From Marinilabiliales bacterium (lineage in GTDB: Bacteria; Bacteroidota; Bacteroidia; Bacteroidales; F082), in assembly GCA_002869365.1 (NCBI GenBank), contig PKTA01000105.1, forward strand, positions 1 through 37,347: a stretch of DNA of 37,347 nucleotides. The letters are read 5' to 3'. The first letter of the stretch is position 1, and the number at the start of each line of letters is the position of its first letter. Below the pieces are notes generated by a model. The model did not search any database. It was not told the DNA's origin and was given only the letters and a program-made list of their open reading frames with translations. Shown here one piece after another: positions 23,742 to 30,564 of this stretch. Position numbers and translations under genes: made by a program.

Positions 23742-25700
23742 TTAAATCCTGAATGATAAACAAGCTTCAAAATTTATTCCGGGCATTGGTCGCCATAAAA
23801 TTGTTTGATAACTTGTGTTGAAAATATTGTTGAGTTTAAAGTTTAGTTCTAATTCATAGGATTTTATATTAAACTTTTTGCCGAGTGAAATATTACTTAT
23901 GGAAAATGCTGGTAAAGTGTTGGAATACAGAGTAGATTCGTCGAGTGAAGTGTTCCTTTTTCCCGTGAACTGTGTATTCCAGTGTAAAGTATATCTCTTA
24001 TAATTTATATGTAAGTATACATTTCCCGAATTTATTGGAACATATATAAGTTGCCTGCCTGCATATCCACCTTCCAAGGCTTTTTCGCTTTCGTTGGTTG
24101 ATTTGGTAAATGCATGTTGAATAGCCAGTTTGTAAAACAAACCATAAAGATTTCCGTATAAACTTAAACTGCTCTCTATTCCCCTTGCATGAACAAATTC
24201 AATATTTCTTGCCGACCAATATCGGTAGTCGCTGGGAACCCATTGTATCCAGTTGGATATGTTAGAACTAAAGAAATTTATGTCGAAATCAATATTTAAA
24301 CTTTCTGAATAAGTTTTGGAATAGTTAAATCCGAAATCCATTTGTACTCCTTTTTCCGGTAGTAATTCAGAGTTGCCTCCGGGGAACCAATAAAGGTCGT
24401 TTAAACTGGGTAAATTATAATTCATATTTGCGGAGATTCTGAAAAATAAATCACTATCTGCAAATGGTTTAAATAACAATCCAAGATAAGGTGTAGTAGG
24501 AGTAAACTTATCTTCTGAATATTGCTGACGAAGTATAAAGTCGGCCATCACGATATTAGAGAAATCTTTACTGATTTTGATCAAAAAATCATATTTATCT
24601 CTTGATTTTGTGGATTGGTAATTATTGGAATTTATAACATATTTTGAAAAACTTAATTCCGAATTTATTTTCCAACCTCTGTTAAAACTATGGCTAACGC
24701 CTGCTTTTGCAAATCCTGAATTACTTACATTAGTTGAATTTATATATGTAACAGTATCCTCATGGTCAATTGCCGTTGTGGTTTTTAGCAGATAATTTAT
24801 GTTGCTGTAAAACCAAGCGCCATCGATATGAAAGATTGTTTTCGACTTATGATATTTGTAAGACAATATACTTCTGGAATTAAAATTATTTTGTTTTTCT
24901 TCATTATTACCACTCTGTTGGTTGCTCATAATTTGTGGAATTTCTCTAAAATCCCATTCGCTCCAATTTTTTAAACTCAACGATTGGTGGTCTGATATTT
25001 TATAATCAAATTCCTGTACAAATCCTCTGTTGAAATATGATGCATTCTGTTTAGTTTGCCATTCCGCAGGGATAATAGCATTATTATAATATCGAAATGA
25101 GTTTTCGGAAGAATTTAAGTAAACAGAAGTTGATGATTTAAGTTTTTTCAATCTTAAATTTATGGCTAGAGTACTAGTATAAGTTTTATAACTTCCAATA
25201 CTCTGGCTTAGTTCTATCTTGTTTTTATGCTCTTTTTTTCCTGATGTTAAGTTTATGGCCCCTCCCAATGCACCCGAAATATTTTCCATTGAACTACCTC
25301 CAAAATCGAGGCTGACTTCATCGAAAAAACTATTTGGGATAAGTGATAAATCCACTTGACCCAACATTGGTGAGTTTAACTCAAATCCATTCCAAAGTAC
25401 TTTTGTATGAGAGGCAGCAGTGCCTCTGAACGATGCAGTTGCCAAACTTCCCTTACCATATGATTTAATAAAAACCGGACTTTCTGCACTTAGCAGTTCT
25501 CCCAAATTTAAATTATTCAGGTTTTTCTTCGTCAGAGTATCTATAAGTTGGCTTCTGATACTTGAATTACGGTCAATATAATTTGATTTTATTACCATTT
25601 CATCCAGATATAAGGTGTCATAAATCATTTGTGCCTGTACAGAATTTATCTGCACAAGCAAGCAAAAAGCAACTATTATATAGAATGAAACCTTCTTCAT
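23742..25700 (-). CDS. btuB: TonB-dependent receptor, BtuB-like
   Basis: Outer membrane transporter of 652 residues. A signal peptide (MKKVSFYIIVAFCLLVQINSVQAQ) precedes a TonB-box-like start (DTLYLDEMVIKSNYIDR), a plug domain with IKSYGKGSLATASFRGTAASHTKVLWNGFELNSPMLGQVDLSLIP and SGALGGAINLTSG, and a 22-strand-type barrel rich in aromatic residues, ending in the outer membrane signature FEACLSFRI. It lacks the carboxypeptidase-D-like N-terminal domain of SusC proteins, has no SusD partner and is of BtuB/FecA-like size. Placement downstream of the cobalamin riboswitch, with 6- and 10-base gaps to its neighbours, makes cobalamin or a cobinamide-type corrinoid the likely substrate. The B12 assignment rests on the riboswitch. 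Confidence 0.88.
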   Translation of the reverse strand: MKKVSFYIIVAFCLLVQINSVQAQMIYDTLYLDEMVIKSNYIDRNSSIRSQLIDTLTKKNLNNLNLGELLSAESPVFIKSYGKGSLATASFRGTAASHTKVLWNGFELNSPMLGQVDLSLIPNSFFDEVSLDFGGSSMENISGALGGAINLTSGKKEHKNKIELSQSIGSYKTYTSTLAINLRLKKLKSSTSVYLNSSENSFRYYNNAIIPAEWQTKQNASYFNRGFVQEFDYKISDHQSLSLKNWSEWDFREIPQIMSNQQSGNNEEKQNNFNSRSILSYKYHKSKTIFHIDGAWFYSNINYLLKTTTAIDHEDTVTYINSTNVSNSGFAKAGVSHSFNRGWKINSELSFSKYVINSNNYQSTKSRDKYDFLIKISKDFSNIVMADFILRQQYSEDKFTPTTPYLGLLFKPFADSDLFFRISANMNYNLPSLNDLYWFPGGNSELLPEKGVQMDFGFNYSKTYSESLNIDFDINFFSSNISNWIQWVPSDYRYWSARNIEFVHARGIESSLSLYGNLYGLFYKLAIQHAFTKSTNESEKALEGGYAGRQLIYVPINSGNVYLHINYKRYTLHWNTQFTGKRNTSLDESTLYSNTLPAFSISNISLGKKFNIKSYELELNFKLNNIFNTSYQTILWRPMPGINFEACLSFRI

Positions 25701-25706
25701 AAGTAA

Positions 25707-26711
25707 TTAATTATGAATTAGTTTAAATATTTTGGTCGTATTATTTTCTATTATTTTTAAAATTATTATCCCTGGGGGGAGATGGTTAGCGTTGATGGTA
25801 AATGTTCTTTCCTTTGAAATTGTGGAAAGTATCAGATGAGAGTTTATATCCATAAAAACTATTTTGGATCCAACAGTAATATTTTCAATATGAATAATAT
25901 CTGAAAATGGATTTGGATAAACTTTAACAACACTTATTGGTAAATCTTCAACTCCCAGATGTGCTAAGTCGTGAATAACCCCTACTGCATCAAGATCGAA
26001 ACCCGAAGGCTCGAAGGGAGTAGGCCAGGGGTCGTTAACTTTGTTTCCATGTGAGTCGTAAGTTGCGTATTCATCATCTATGCTTCCAACAACATCAATA
26101 ATTTTTATGTATCGTATGTTTTGTAAATCCAGATTATCAGTATTTTCAACCTCACTTATATCGAAAGGTGTACCAAAGAAGATTCTGTATTTCCCGGCAA
26201 GGTTATTTATTAAACTGGCATCGAGAGTTCCAAAAGTGTTTATCTGATTTGAAAACTGAGTATTTGAAGTATTACTAATCCTTTGGTAATTAATCCCGTC
26301 TGTGCTTATTTCCACAAAAGCCAATTCCAAAAAATCATCCTGAAATCCATTTTCAAAAACTGCAAAATCAAAACCATCACCGTCAACAATAGGGGAGTCG
26401 AAATAAATTACTGCACTTCCTCCGTCGCCAAGACTTACCACATCATTATCGGCTTTGCCAAAGGCAGATTCTTCACTTCCAAATGAAGCATTTCCCAACA
26501 AAGGATTGCTAATGTCCATAAACCCTCTGCTAATTTCACAATTGTTGGCCCACGCCACAAAAATATTACTGTCGGCATGAATTGCAGTGCTTCCCGCCTG
26601 ACCTGCAGGTGGAGCAAACTGAGCCCTGAGTGAAATATTGGAAAACAGCAATAATATGGCAAATCCCCCTATGAGGAATTGCCATATTATTTTATATGAA
26701 GTATATTTCAT
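25707..26711 (-). CDS. T9SS type A surface protein of the B12 operon
   Basis: Secreted protein of 334 residues. A signal peptide (about residues 1-30, ending SLRAQ) leads to a mature start FAPPAGQAGSTAIHADSNIFVAWANNCEISRG, followed by a jelly-roll-like beta domain with DNDVVSLGDGGSAVIYFDSPIVDGDG, FAVFENGF and LAFVEISTDGINYQRI. The C-terminus (VVKVYPNPFSDIIHIENI ... IIILKIIENNTTKIFKLIHN, about 262-334) is a type A sorting domain, so it should reach the surface through T9SS. Proteins with this domain are often named only cell surface protein; I recall them beside TonB receptors in Bacteroidota. It lies 2 bases after the propeller gene and 6 bases before the receptor. A corrinoid-binding or receptor-capping role is inferred only from the operon. 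Confidence 0.82.
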   Translation of the reverse strand: MKYTSYKIIWQFLIGGFAILLLFSNISLRAQFAPPAGQAGSTAIHADSNIFVAWANNCEISRGFMDISNPLLGNASFGSEESAFGKADNDVVSLGDGGSAVIYFDSPIVDGDGFDFAVFENGFQDDFLELAFVEISTDGINYQRISNTSNTQFSNQINTFGTLDASLINNLAGKYRIFFGTPFDISEVENTDNLDLQNIRYIKIIDVVGSIDDEYATYDSHGNKVNDPWPTPFEPSGFDLDAVGVIHDLAHLGVEDLPISVVKVYPNPFSDIIHIENITVGSKIVFMDINSHLILSTISKERTFTINANHLPPGIIILKIIENNTTKIFKLIHN

Positions 26712-26713
26712 AA

Positions 26714-27976
26714 TTAATTTTTAATAAATCTTGATGAAAACTTTTGGTATTTGCTATGTGCAATAACGAAATAAATGCCTGCATTTAAGTTGCTTATATC
26801 TATTTTATTAATGTTATTTGTAGATATTACTACCTTACCAAGATTATCAATTATATCAATGTTCTCAATTTCTATTGACTTATTTGAACGCAGTTTTATA
26901 TAATTTTGGGCTGGATTAGGATAAACCGAAATATCAAAATCATTTATATTATTAGTAATTGCTGTTATTGTTCTGTAATCAACAGCAATTGCCTGGGCAG
27001 AAATTCCAACATCAATAGTTGATGTTTGATTTCCCTCCAAGTTGTATATGTATCCGTTACCATAGGAAAAGAAATCGCTGGTAGTAATGTAAAAATTATT
27101 ATTGATGGTATCGATGACTGATGCGGCAATGCCTTCCGTTAGCGGAGAAACTATCATGGTTTCTGTATTGTCAGTAAGGTCATATTCAGCAATACCGTTA
27201 TTAAGTTCAATATACATTAGATTATTACGCTGACCGGCAGAATTTGCAAGGCTTGCATCATTTATGGTATATTGTTCCATAATATCTCCACCATAATCGA
27301 ATGTTCCAATATTAGTAGTTGTTTCACCCCAGGCTGTTGTCATGAAACTACTTATAACATCATTATAAAAACCGAAGAAATTTATCCCTGAATAAAAATC
27401 ACCATAATCGTCTTCGGAGAGTAAAAATGCCTGATCAATTTCAATTGCTGCTATTTTACCTGTAGTACTTCCATACGGCCCCGGAATTGCCACAAGTGCC
27501 ACTCCGTCATTGATTAGAAAACCAGCAGCATCGCCAGAAATACCTTCTATATTGGTAACTAAACTAAGGTCATCGAGGGAGAAAATCTTTACAAAATTCT
27601 CAGTTATAGGATACCAGAAAGATGCCAATAGAACATTACCATCTGTAGCTAGTTGGTTTATCCCCGGACTTGCAACTGAAGCAAGTTTTTCATAGGTGTC
27701 GATATTAAATTTAACTATCGAATCCTGTGCCGCTACATAGGCAAAACTGCCGTTGATAATTACATCTTGCACCGACTGGGTATAAATGGTGCCGAAATCT
27801 GTAATAGTTTCTGTTTCAGGGTTGTATGAGGAAACAGTAACGAAGTCGTTGGGATCACTGTAAATCCCGCCGCTCACAATTATAACTTGTTTTGTGTAAG
27901 TTGATTGCGCTTTCACGCCAACTGCAAGTATTGTCACAAAAACCAATACCAGACTTAAAAAGTAATTCTTTTTCAT
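26714..27976 (-). CDS. T9SS type A beta-propeller protein (DUF5074-like), first gene of the B12 operon
   Basis: Secreted protein, 420 residues from ATG 27976. I choose this start because it opens with MKKNYFLSLVLVFVTILAVGVKAQ, a clean signal peptide; the frame also runs back to 28021, but that would overlap the terminator-like hairpin of the riboswitch. The mature part shows propeller blades (YVAAQDSIVKFNIDTYEKLASV, NNGIAEYDLTDNTETM, NNFYITTSDFFSYGNGYIYNLEGN) like its lipoprotein cousin at 22661-23731, and a type A sorting domain at the end (ISVYPNPAQNYIKLRS ... AGIYFVIAHSKYQKFSSRFIKN). Two propellers in one B12 operon, one lipidated and one T9SS-exported, suggest paralogues with divided work. 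The start codon follows directly on eight T residues of the hairpin. Confidence 0.85.
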   Translation of the reverse strand: MKKNYFLSLVLVFVTILAVGVKAQSTYTKQVIIVSGGIYSDPNDFVTVSSYNPETETITDFGTIYTQSVQDVIINGSFAYVAAQDSIVKFNIDTYEKLASVASPGINQLATDGNVLLASFWYPITENFVKIFSLDDLSLVTNIEGISGDAAGFLINDGVALVAIPGPYGSTTGKIAAIEIDQAFLLSEDDYGDFYSGINFFGFYNDVISSFMTTAWGETTTNIGTFDYGGDIMEQYTINDASLANSAGQRNNLMYIELNNGIAEYDLTDNTETMIVSPLTEGIAASVIDTINNNFYITTSDFFSYGNGYIYNLEGNQTSTIDVGISAQAIAVDYRTITAITNNINDFDISVYPNPAQNYIKLRSNKSIEIENIDIIDNLGKVVISTNNINKIDISNLNAGIYFVIAHSKYQKFSSRFIKN

Positions 27977-28028
27977 AAAAAAAAGTTTTAAGGTATTATT
28001 AAATAATTTAATTAGCCTCAAAACTTTT
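27977..28028 (-). terminator. Terminator-like expression platform of the cobalamin riboswitch
   Basis: On the minus strand AAAAGTTTTGAGG (28028-28016) pairs with CCTTAAAACTTTT (27993-27981), 12 of 13 positions plus a G-T wobble, around a loop that itself can form ATTAAAT/ATTTAAT. Eight T residues follow (27984-27977) and the next base is the A of the start codon at 27976. This is the shape of an intrinsic terminator placed between aptamer and gene. Confidence 0.7.
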
Positions 28029-28098
28029 CAGGAAGAAAATTGTGGAATGCTTTTAAACATCACCAAGCCATTATCCCGAAAGCTTTGATAAAAATATG

Positions 28099-28272
28099 TA
28101 TTGGCAGGTCTTCTGACTTGCTCAACTTTCGAGGCCTTCCCAATTCCATAAAGGAAAAAGTGACCGAGGTTTCGAAAGCATTGCTGAGCTTACAGCAGCG
28201 GGAACTGTACAGGATTTGCACCTGTTTCCCTGTTAGGCCGCCCACATGGTCATGTGAGTTATGGCACCATTA
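28099..28272 (-). promoter_or_regulatory. Cobalamin (B12) riboswitch aptamer
   Basis: Reading on the minus strand, the conserved pieces come in the right order: GGTGCC at the 5' end, the GGGAAACAGGTGCAAATCCTGTAC region, the core CAGTTCCCGCTGCTGTAA, and the B12 box GTCAGAAGACCTGCC at 28117-28103. The outer P1 helix can be formed by TAATGG (28272-28267) and CCAATA (28104-28099). It precedes four genes with surface uptake roles, so high cobalamin should shut the operon. A -7 element lies a few bases upstream (28281-28288). Confidence 0.96.
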
Positions 28273-28280
28273 CAAGTGTG

Positions 28281-28288
28281 CAAATGTA
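28281..28288 (-). promoter_or_regulatory. Promoter -7 element of the B12 uptake operon
   Basis: Minus strand TACATTTG, a perfect TA-N2-TTTG. It places the transcription start near 28275, just before the P1 helix of the riboswitch. Confidence 0.6.
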
Positions 28289-28375
28289 TGATTATTTTGA
28301 ATATTAAAGAAATAAATTTGTGCTAATGAAAGACATTTGAATAATGAACACCGATCCGTCAGGAGCCGGACAAGT

Positions 28376-28477
28376 TTCAGAAGTGCGTTTAGGAACCTGA
28401 ATAATAATATCTCAAATGAATACTATTCTGAAACCTACTTCATCATTCGGCGTTCGTTAATCGATATTCGGTGTTCA
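28376..28477 (+). repeat. Intergenic direct repeat, copy 1
   Basis: From TTCAGAAGTGCGTTTAGGAA to CGATATTCGGTGTTCA. It matches 28548-28650 almost throughout, including an exact run of over 40 bases across ACCTGAATAATAATATCTCA. The end GGTGTTCA is inverted relative to TGAACACCGA at 28345, so a unit bounded by inverted ends is possible. Confidence 0.85.
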
Positions 28478-28547
28478 ATAGAATTACTTTACGATTTACA
28501 AAGCGTTTTCAGAATATCAGTCAACTGACTGATTAACGATTTTAGAA

Positions 28548-28650
28548 TTCAGAAGTGTGTTTGGGAACCTGAATAATAATATCTCAAATGAATACTATTC
28601 TGAAACCCCACTTCATCATTCGGCCTTCCTTGTTCGATATTCGGTGTTCA
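28548..28650 (+). repeat. Intergenic direct repeat, copy 2
   Basis: Second copy of the unit at 28376-28477, 103 bases, with a handful of substitutions and one extra base in the AAACCCCACTTC segment. It is followed by AGACATTTGAATA, a word that also precedes copy 1, which points to a larger duplicated unit. Confidence 0.85.
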
Positions 28651-28882
28651 AGAAAAAGACATTTGAATATCAAATATCGATGTGTCAGTCTCCTGGTTGG
28701 CAGTCCGTGTTCAAAAAAATAAATTATTTTTATGATAAGGTCATTAACTTTTCACTTTTAGTTTTTAATTTTTAGTTTTTCGTTTATTCCCTGCAACGAT
28801 TAAAAAATTTCAGTTGTCAGTATGATGTGTTTAAAATTTTAATAAATTAGCGCCCCAATCAAAATCAATAAAAGTGATTAAA

Positions 28883-29098
28883 ATGAAGTTGTCCAGAAAA
28901 TTTTTCATCTCGATTATAGTTTTAGTTTTTGCTATAAGTATTTCCGCTTGTTCAAATGGGCTTTCAAAACATAAATACAGAGCAAAACGAAATCAGTCAA
29001 CTATTAATCCTGTTAGCACAAAGGATACTCCCGTAAGGAAAAAGTATATCATAAAGCAGAAGAATAAAAAAATATTGGGACAACAAGACCCGCTTTAA
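28883..29098 (+). CDS. Small basic lipoprotein, unknown function
   Basis: From ATG 28883 the product has 71 residues. The N-terminus MKLSRKFFISIIVLVFAISISAC is a strong lipoprotein signal with the lipobox ending at Cys23. The remaining 48 residues are strikingly basic and polar (KHKYRAKRNQS, RKKYIIKQKNKKILGQQDPL) and probably unstructured. I do not recognise a family. A GTG nine bases earlier is in frame but would add only three residues. It stands alone between the repeat spacer and the MFS transporter, with 106 bases to the next ATG. The clear signal and lipobox make it likely a real gene despite its size. Confidence 0.65.
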   Translation: MKLSRKFFISIIVLVFAISISACSNGLSKHKYRAKRNQSTINPVSTKDTPVRKKYIIKQKNKKILGQQDPL

Positions 29099-29204
29099 TT
29101 AAAACTTTCCAGATCATTTATTATAGCGTGCTGATATTTAGTAGTTAATTAGAATTTCTAAATATATATTTCTTATCTTTAAACATTAATTAATGTAAAT
29201 AAAG

Positions 29205-30491
29205 ATGAGTACAGCCAACAAAAGCACAAAAATCGACAAGAGATCACTAATTGCAGGTTTTTCGGGTAACATACTTGAATGGTATGATTTTACTGTTTAT
29301 GGGTTTTTTGCAACTGTAATTGGAGCCCAGTTTTTCCCTGACGAAGATAAAGTAGTGCAATTAATAGCGGCTTTCGGAGTTTTTGCTGCAGGTTACCTCA
29401 TGCGTCCACTGGGAGGAGTAATATTTGGCCATATTGGCGATAAACAGGGGCGAAAAAAGGCTCTTCTCATATCGGTGTTAATGATGGCAATTCCAACAAC
29501 TCTTATTGCTTTTTTGCCAACTTATGAGCAGATTGGTTGGTATTCAGCACTTTTGTTGGTTATTCTAAGGCTCCTGCAAGGATTAAGTGTTGGTGGAGAA
29601 TTTACCGGTTCCATATCGTTTTTGGTGGAAAGAGCACCCAAAAATAAACGTGGATTTTTTGGTAGCTGGTCTACCTTTGGTGTGTTTGGCGGAATGTTGC
29701 TTGGTTCGGCATTAGCATCCATTGTTACTGCCTTGCTGTCCAAAACCCAGTTGCACGATTTTGGATGGAGAATTCCCTTTTTATTCGGTGCGGTTATTGG
29801 AGTTGTAGGACTGTATCTCCGAAAAGGTATGGGCGATGATGAGCATTTTGAGAAAATGAAGAAGTTAGCACCTGCCGAAAAAACACCCCTGGCTGAATTC
29901 TGGGCAAACCATAAAATGAAAGCACTTAAAATAATGCTGTTGAGTTGGGGTTTTGGAGTTTCTGTATATCTGATTTTTATTTTCCTTCCTTCATATTTGC
30001 ATACTTTTCATAATGTAAAACTTAGTGATGCCCTTTCGGCTCATACAATTTCAATAGTGGTTCTTATGCTTTTAATACCTTTATTTGGTATTTTAACTGA
30101 TAAGTTTGGAAGAAAAAAAGTCCTTTTTATTTCTTTAGTAGGCTTTGTGGTTTTTACATATCCTTTATTTGGATTGATGTTCGAAAATACCTATTTGGCA
30201 ATATTGGCTTCCATGCTTGCCTTTAGCGTTTTTGAGGCTATGTTCCAGGCGGTAATGCCTGCATTAATGACAGAAACATTTCCGGCAAGTGTAAGATATA
30301 CAGGGCTTTCCGTAAGTTATAATTTTTCGTTGGCACTTTTTGGTGGTACAACACCATTAGTATGTACCTGGCTGGTAAAAGTTAGTGGAGGTAATGTTTG
30401 GATGCCTGCTTATTATTTAATAGCAACATGTGTAATTGCCATAATTACGGCTTTGTTTATTCCTGAAACTTATAAGAAAGAATTGGATTAG
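29205..30491 (+). CDS. MFS transporter, metabolite:H+ symporter (MHS) family
   Basis: Inner membrane proton symporter of 428 residues with about twelve helices. MHS hallmarks are seen: GNILEWYDFTVYGFFATVIG in helix 1, AFGVFAAGYLMRPLGGVIFGHIGDKQGRKKALLIS with the GxxxDRxGRR-type loop between helices 2 and 3, LRLLQGLSVGGEFTGSISFLVERAPKNKRG, and the second loop GILTDKFGRKKVL. The family includes ProP (proline/betaine), KgtP (alpha-ketoglutarate), ShiA and citrate carriers. The convergent neighbour is pruA of proline breakdown, so proline or a related osmolyte is a reasonable guess, not proven. TATCTTTA at 29174-29181 is a near-consensus -7 element. It ends at a shared terminator. Confidence 0.9.
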   Translation: MSTANKSTKIDKRSLIAGFSGNILEWYDFTVYGFFATVIGAQFFPDEDKVVQLIAAFGVFAAGYLMRPLGGVIFGHIGDKQGRKKALLISVLMMAIPTTLIAFLPTYEQIGWYSALLLVILRLLQGLSVGGEFTGSISFLVERAPKNKRGFFGSWSTFGVFGGMLLGSALASIVTALLSKTQLHDFGWRIPFLFGAVIGVVGLYLRKGMGDDEHFEKMKKLAPAEKTPLAEFWANHKMKALKIMLLSWGFGVSVYLIFIFLPSYLHTFHNVKLSDALSAHTISIVVLMLLIPLFGILTDKFGRKKVLFISLVGFVVFTYPLFGLMFENTYLAILASMLAFSVFEAMFQAVMPALMTETFPASVRYTGLSVSYNFSLALFGGTTPLVCTWLVKVSGGNVWMPAYYLIATCVIAIITALFIPETYKKELD

Positions 30492-30515
30492 CAGGCTAAT
30501 AATTTAAATAAAATA

Positions 30516-30552
30516 AAAAGCCTCGTAAAAAACTTTACGAGGCTTTTCTTAT
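30516..30552. terminator. Bidirectional terminator between the MFS gene and pruA
   Basis: A perfect 14-bp stem (AAAAGCCTCGTAAA at 30517-30530 with TTTACGAGGCTTTT at 30535-30548) around an AAAC loop. T-runs occur on both strands, so it serves both convergent genes. Confidence 0.92.
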
Positions 30553-30564
30553 ATTAAAATTCTC

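Larger units (their letters stand above)
28289..28882. other. Gene-free spacer with a duplicated repeat
   Basis: This stretch between the riboswitch promoter and the small lipoprotein gene holds no convincing gene. Its main content is the two-copy repeat listed separately, with scattered fragments of the same words (AGACATTTGAATA at 28331 and 28658, GTGTTCA at 28471, 28644 and near 28707). The right end carries TAAATTAG at 28843-28850, a near match to the -7 consensus, which could serve the lipoprotein gene. Confidence 0.7.

Noticed and set aside
23742-25700. SusC/SusD-type glycan utilisation locus
   Set aside because: The receptor lacks the SusC N-terminal extension, there is no SusD-like gene, and the riboswitch points to B12.
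28040-28291. Plus-strand open frame of 83 codons and a minus-strand one of 61 codons over the riboswitch
   Set aside because: They lie entirely within the conserved B12 aptamer and its flank; the sequence is explained by the RNA.
28376-28650. Insertion sequence or transposon remnant
   Set aside because: No transposase frame and no clear terminal target duplications; only a non-coding repeat can be supported.
28337-28775. Two short plus-strand frames that share a peptide (NLNNNISNEYYSET)
   Set aside because: The similarity comes from the direct DNA repeat; they have no signal, domain or sensible start context.
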